64,000 nucleotides of DNA from Mercenaria mercenaria (lineage: Eukaryota > Mollusca > Bivalvia > Venerida > Veneridae), in NCBI RefSeq assembly GCF_021730395.1, contig NC_069373.1, forward strand, positions 14,402,001 through 14,466,000, written 5' to 3'. Shown piece by piece: positions 59,895 to 64,000 of the stretch; within the stretch, counting starts at the first letter, position 1; every line of letters starts with the position of its first letter. The translations under genes were made by a program, and so were the position numbers. The notes beneath the pieces are model-generated. The model did not search any database, had not been told where the DNA came from, and saw only the letters and a list, made by a program, of their open reading frames with translations.

Positions 59895-61034
59895 ATGTCT
59901 TTTGGCTATGATGACGATATTGCCGGCGTTGTAATTGACAACGGTTCCGGTATGTGTAAGGCCGGTTTCGCAGGTGACGATGCGCCAAGAGCCGTGTTCC
60001 CAGCAGTGACAGGTCGACCAAAGTACGACATGTGGATGGCAGGCATGGGTGGTAAGGATACATACGTTGGAGATGAAGCACAGAATAAGAGGGGAGTTTT
60101 GTCCCTGAAATATCCGGTTGAACACGGAATTGTCACTAACTGGGACGATATGGAGAGTATCTGGCATCACACTTTCTACAATGAACTCCGCGTGGCTCCA
60201 GAACAACACCCAGTGTTATTGACTGAGGCCCCATTAAACCCGAAAGCTAACCGAGAGAAAATGACCCAAATCATGTTCGAAACTTTCAACACACCAGCGT
60301 TCTATGTGTCTATACAAGCAGTGCTTTCATTGTATGCTTCCGGGCGTACCACAGGTGTAGTGTTCGACTCCGGTGATGGAGTTTCACATGTGGTTCCTAT
60401 CTACGAAGGATATGCTTTACCGCATGCTATCGAACGAGTAAATTTAGCAGGGCGAGATCTGACGAACTATTTATCCAGAATATTAAACGAACGAGGGTAT
60501 AGCTTCACGTCTTCCTCCGAGATGGAAATAGTTCGTGATATCAAAGAGAAACTATGTTATGCTGCTCTGGACTTCGAAGAGGAAATGAATGTTGCTGTAG
60601 GCTCGTCTCAAATAGAGAAAAGTTACGAACTTCCAGATGGAGAAATTGTTACTATTGGCAACGAACGATTTCGATGTGTTGAGTCACTGTTCCAGCCATC
60701 ATTCATTGGCATGGAAAGTGCAGGTGCGCACGAACAACTATACAACAGTATAATGAAATCTGATATAGACATAAGAAAAGATCTGCTATCAAATGTCGTA
60801 CTCTCAGGGGGTTCAACAATGTTTCCCGGCCTTGCAGACAGAATGAAAGTTGAATTAGACAATTTGGTTCCCAGTACCATGAAGGTGAAGGTTCTTGCTC
60901 CACCAGAGAGAAAGTACTCAGTGTGGATTGGTGGCTCTATCTTATCATCTCTATCTACGTTTGGTCAGATGTGGATCTCTAAACAGGAATACGACGAGTG
61001 CGGCCCAAGCATTGTACACAGAAAATGCTTCTAA
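59895..61034 (+). CDS. Divergent actin, uninterrupted coding region
   Basis: 379 residues from the ATG at 59895. An upstream in-frame ATG (59862) lies inside the inferred intron, so I reject it. Conserved: [11 protein letters not shown] phosphate loop, [28 protein letters not shown] and the C-terminal H-R-K-C-F. The N-terminus is four residues longer than 375-residue beta-actin (M-S-F-G-Y-D-D-D). Many usually invariant sites differ. In the D-loop, K43-Y44-D45-M46-W47 replaces R39-H40-Q41-G42-V43 of canonical actin, a polymer-contact region; the adjacent Met pair (48, 51) is kept. The coding region has no intron. It could be a specialised conventional actin or a diverging duplicate; actin-related protein families are excluded by the high overall match. 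Confidence 0.95.
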   Translation: MSFGYDDDIAGVVIDNGSGMCKAGFAGDDAPRAVFPAVTGRPKYDMWMAGMGGKDTYVGDEAQNKRGVLSLKYPVEHGIVTNWDDMESIWHHTFYNELRVAPEQHPVLLTEAPLNPKANREKMTQIMFETFNTPAFYVSIQAVLSLYASGRTTGVVFDSGDGVSHVVPIYEGYALPHAIERVNLAGRDLTNYLSRILNERGYSFTSSSEMEIVRDIKEKLCYAALDFEEEMNVAVGSSQIEKSYELPDGEIVTIGNERFRCVESLFQPSFIGMESAGAHEQLYNSIMKSDIDIRKDLLSNVVLSGGSTMFPGLADRMKVELDNLVPSTMKVKVLAPPERKYSVWIGGSILSSLSTFGQMWISKQEYDECGPSIVHRKCF

Positions 61035-61311
61035 GATAGAGCAGAACTCGAACTATTTGGTGCAATTGTCTTCTAATCACTTTTGTAAATAGTTCTATAT
61101 TATTTAAATGAACATGTAGCACTTGAAGGAACTGTGGTATACATTGCCGCTTTTGCTTTATGATGTTATCTTTTTGTTTGTTTTTCATAAATCATTGATT
61201 TATATGCGCAGAGAAAGATCTGACACACTGTTGAAATATATCATTGTTTTTATTTTCGATATATACATGTTTGCCCTCGTCATATAACTATTGCAACTAA
61301 TGATTTGTCAA

Positions 61312-61317
61312 AATAAA
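61312..61317 (+). terminator. Actin poly(A) signal
   Basis: AATAAA about 280 bases after the stop codon. Confidence 0.6.
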
Positions 61318-61849
61318 GTAAGAAAATGAGAAAAGTCGTTCAAATTTCTGTTAACACCAAATTAATATGCACCGAAAAACAACATTGAAGCATATAGTGC
61401 AATGACAGAGGAGGTAATTAACAAATTTAAATCACATTTTTTGTTTCTTTTTTGTTCATAACGACAGCACATTCAAATATTGCCATCAAACTAAGCTCAA
61501 GACGTTCTCATGTGTATTGTTATCATTATACTCATGAGTCCGGGTATGAAAAAGATGAGCTGATTAGACGAAGTTTGAGTTATTCATAGAAAGATATAGT
61601 AACCTTAAACCCTATCAAAGTTTATATATTCAAGTCAGCGTGGCCAGAAGTGTAATTTGAGACACAATATTAACTTGTGTTGAAAAAAACAACAACAATT
61701 TATCAAAGAATATCCCTCGAAAATACGCTAAAACACATCAGAGGAATGCCATGTCATTGCAAACTGTTTTGCCTCCTATCCATTAAAAGTATATATAAAG
61801 TTCTCTGGCAGAACTAAAACTTAACGAAATAAGCACACAGGACATACAA
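61318..61849. other. Convergent spacer actin / CRAL-TRIO-2
   Basis: The 3' flanks of two converging genes. Nothing else is recognised. Confidence 0.5.
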
Positions 61850-63894
61850 TTAGTCCACATTCAGTTTTCTGAAAGAAGCTTCCGGTGGATTGTCAGTCGG
61901 TTTCCTCTTCTTCAAATCCACTTTGTATTTCTCGCTTGATATCTCAGTGATATGTTCTCTGAAGTCTGGTTTCACCATGTCCTCTATCATTTGTTCTGAA
62001 AAATGTAAACGACTGATTAGTATTGTAAAACATTTTATGTTCAGTTATTGTTTTTTATGTTACTCTGTATTAGTGCTTATTCAGTAGATTTTACTGGTGT
62101 ATAAACTGCGTGCAAGTATTTTAGAAGGTCGAAATCACATATAAATAAAGAAGAAACATGCTTTCTTCTGGCGCTAAGCCCTAAGTGATATTTTTATACT
62201 GCATTTATTAGGAGCTTACTGAATGTCTGTATTATTGTGTGTTCATGTATTAAGTATATATCATTCTTAAGAAATGGTACATTATATAATCTAAAATATA
62301 TCAGTTTTAAGAATTTTCTCTGTAATTTCTATTTTTCGATCAACCTAGGTACTGCTTATGTATAACAGGATACAAGATGACAACAGCTCTCTTTTTTCCT
62401 CTGAAATGTGTACAAAAGCCTAAAGTTGTGTTGTTGTTTTTGGCTGTTTCAGTTAATAAAGTTAAAGTGTACTTCCCTAATGCTTCAGTTTAAAGTAATA
62501 ATTATAACTCTACCTATAATATCTTTCATTGGGCCGGCCGATGGGCCTTTATAATCATCCGGCAGATACTCATCTGGAAAAATCTCCATACCAACTTCCT
62601 CATATATTTTCACCAAACTTTTCCCGTGCAGATGCATCTGAAAAATCACGCAGAGTATTTAAGAATCAATTCCGTTGTTAGTAACAGTAATATTACTGTC
62701 AGTACAGATAGTCTGTGTGGTCAATATGCAATGATGAAATAAAACAAGACTACTATGAGTACTCAAAACAACCGGGATTATGTAGTCCAAAGAAATCAAA
62801 ACTTCTATCATGTGATCGCATCTCAAAAAATATTCAGTTTACCCTGTCTTTGAATTTCTGTCGCATGAAAGGTGCTAAGAGAGTATACATAGCATCAAAA
62901 AAAGCCGGCTCCTTGTACATGTGAAACGCTTTGAATCTCATCGGAAGGGATTTCTGGAAGAACAATGTTTAGCACGTCAAAACATGCATAAAGTACATAT
63001 ACTGAAGTTTCCTTTTTGCACGAATGTGTATAATAACCACTGATCTATGTAAGAAGAGTATATGTTTATGGTTAGTTATCAGATCTCAGATTGTTTATCA
63101 GAGAAGGCATAGTTACACTTTCCAAACAATTAGGTACTCTGATTTGATTATTAAACACATAATCATGAAATGGCATATTTGATTGTGAACATTACTTTTT
63201 AATTTTTTTTTCAGAATAATCAATTAATCCTTCATTATTTCAATTCCTTATTATAATAAAATACCTGAAAGTATCCCAACATCTTCTTTTCGTATTCTGG
63301 ACTCCAGAGTTTAAGGAAATCGATTGAGACGCCGGAAAAGTCTGACACGAAAACCACACCATTAACCTGTGCGTTTTCATCACACGCCAGCCAGTCACAG
63401 ACCAAGCAACATGTTTTATACAGAAGATCCTGTCCTTCTTTCGATTTCATCAGACTAAAGTCGAATCCCTCTAAAAGTATACAAAATACAAATAAAAGCA
63501 TATCACAATAATATCTAGATCAATCATATTTTAAATGAACAAATTTCAGGAAGAGCTTTACGGCAAATCTCACTGAAATATGCCAGTCGTTTTTGTAGAA
63601 CCTGCTTAAACAGACTCTCTGAAATGAATAATATGTGTATTTATTTAATATACATTTAATCTCATTTACCAGTATTTGTCTAGTGGATCGAGGAATGTAC
63701 TAGTTGTGTCTCTAGCGGTTCCTCTCATATTCTTTTCCTTATTAATGTTGATACATAGGTAGGAACATTCTGCATTTAACATGTTACTTACTAGCATTAG
63801 TTTTCAACATTTTGCATGCAAACGGCACCTACCCATTGAGCTGAATATAACTCGACGCCCATGTTTGTCGTACCCTTTAGGGCAATATATCATC
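61850..63894 (-). CDS. CRAL-TRIO lipid-transfer protein, copy 2 (5' part outside the window)
   Basis: Five 3' coding exons on the minus strand: 63833-63894, 63265-63470, 62843-62953, 62514-62637 and 61850-61995 (62, 206, 111, 124 and 146 nt). Each length is identical to the matching exon of copy 1, and phases agree. The protein part carries D-K-H-G-R-R-V-I, V-N-G-V-V-F-V-S-D-F, K-S-L-P-M-R-F-K-A, M-H-L-H-G-K-S-L-V, F-P-D-E-Y and the same P-P-E-A-S-F-R-K-L-N-V-D end. It stops with TAA. The N-terminal CRAL-TRIO-N exons should lie to the right of base 64000. Introns are much shorter than in copy 1 and free of recognised transposons. Likely a cytosolic carrier of a hydrophobic ligand. Confidence 0.88.
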
Positions 63895-64000
63895 CTTGAA
63901 AGATAAAATATACACGTATATCTACATGATTCGTTTTTTTTATATAATGGAAGTTCAATTTATATTTCTTTAAGGAAAACGTTTAAGGAAAAAGCATTGC

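Noticed and set aside
59844-60209. 121-codon antisense ORF under actin, and other antisense frames at 60623-60903
   Set aside because: Shadows of the conserved actin coding frame.

Overview
The window is animal nuclear DNA: AT-rich, with short exons behind GT-AG introns and very many small repeats. The gene families (ependymin-related secreted proteins, tail-anchored CARD proteins, CRAL-TRIO proteins, a divergent actin) and several repeats I recognise from memory suggest a bivalve mollusc, perhaps a heterodont/venerid clam. The species is an inference, since no search was possible.

Layout. (1) 271-11437 (+): the last four exons of an ependymin-related gene (EPDR-1); exons 1-2 lie left of the window. 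Its last intron holds a young 7.7 kb LTR block: three near-identical 1.8 kb LTRs around a 2.3 kb interior without coding capacity. (2) 11.1-15.2 kb: small inverted-repeat elements and microsatellites, no gene. (3) 15448-18240 (-) and 26834-30369 (-): two tandem paralogues with the layout N-terminal exon, CARD-like domain, Cys-bearing helical domain, long polar linker, C-terminal membrane anchor. This resembles MAVS-type adaptors of innate immunity. The first copy has a 678 bp in-frame duplication and a stop codon ahead of its anchor. A decayed third copy may lie at 31.6-32.85 kb. Between the two genes are a TIR-bounded composite with a dead LINE, a 1.2 kb palindrome and a tRNA-derived SINE. 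(4) 34572-40481 (-) and 42176-45215 (+): two complete ependymin-related genes, head to head, with the same exon plan as EPDR-1, including a final coding exon of only 24-27 nt. (5) 47452-58624 (-) and 61850 to beyond 63894 (-): two CRAL-TRIO (alpha-tocopherol-transfer-protein-like) genes with identical lengths for all five shared exons; the second runs off the right edge. A divergent actin gene (59895-61034, +) sits between them.

The genes do not form one pathway. The window is best read as three tandem gene families plus one actin. Exon models rest on splice-site consensus, reading-frame arithmetic and agreement between paralogues: both complete EPDR genes, the complete CRAL-TRIO gene and both CARD genes close in frame.
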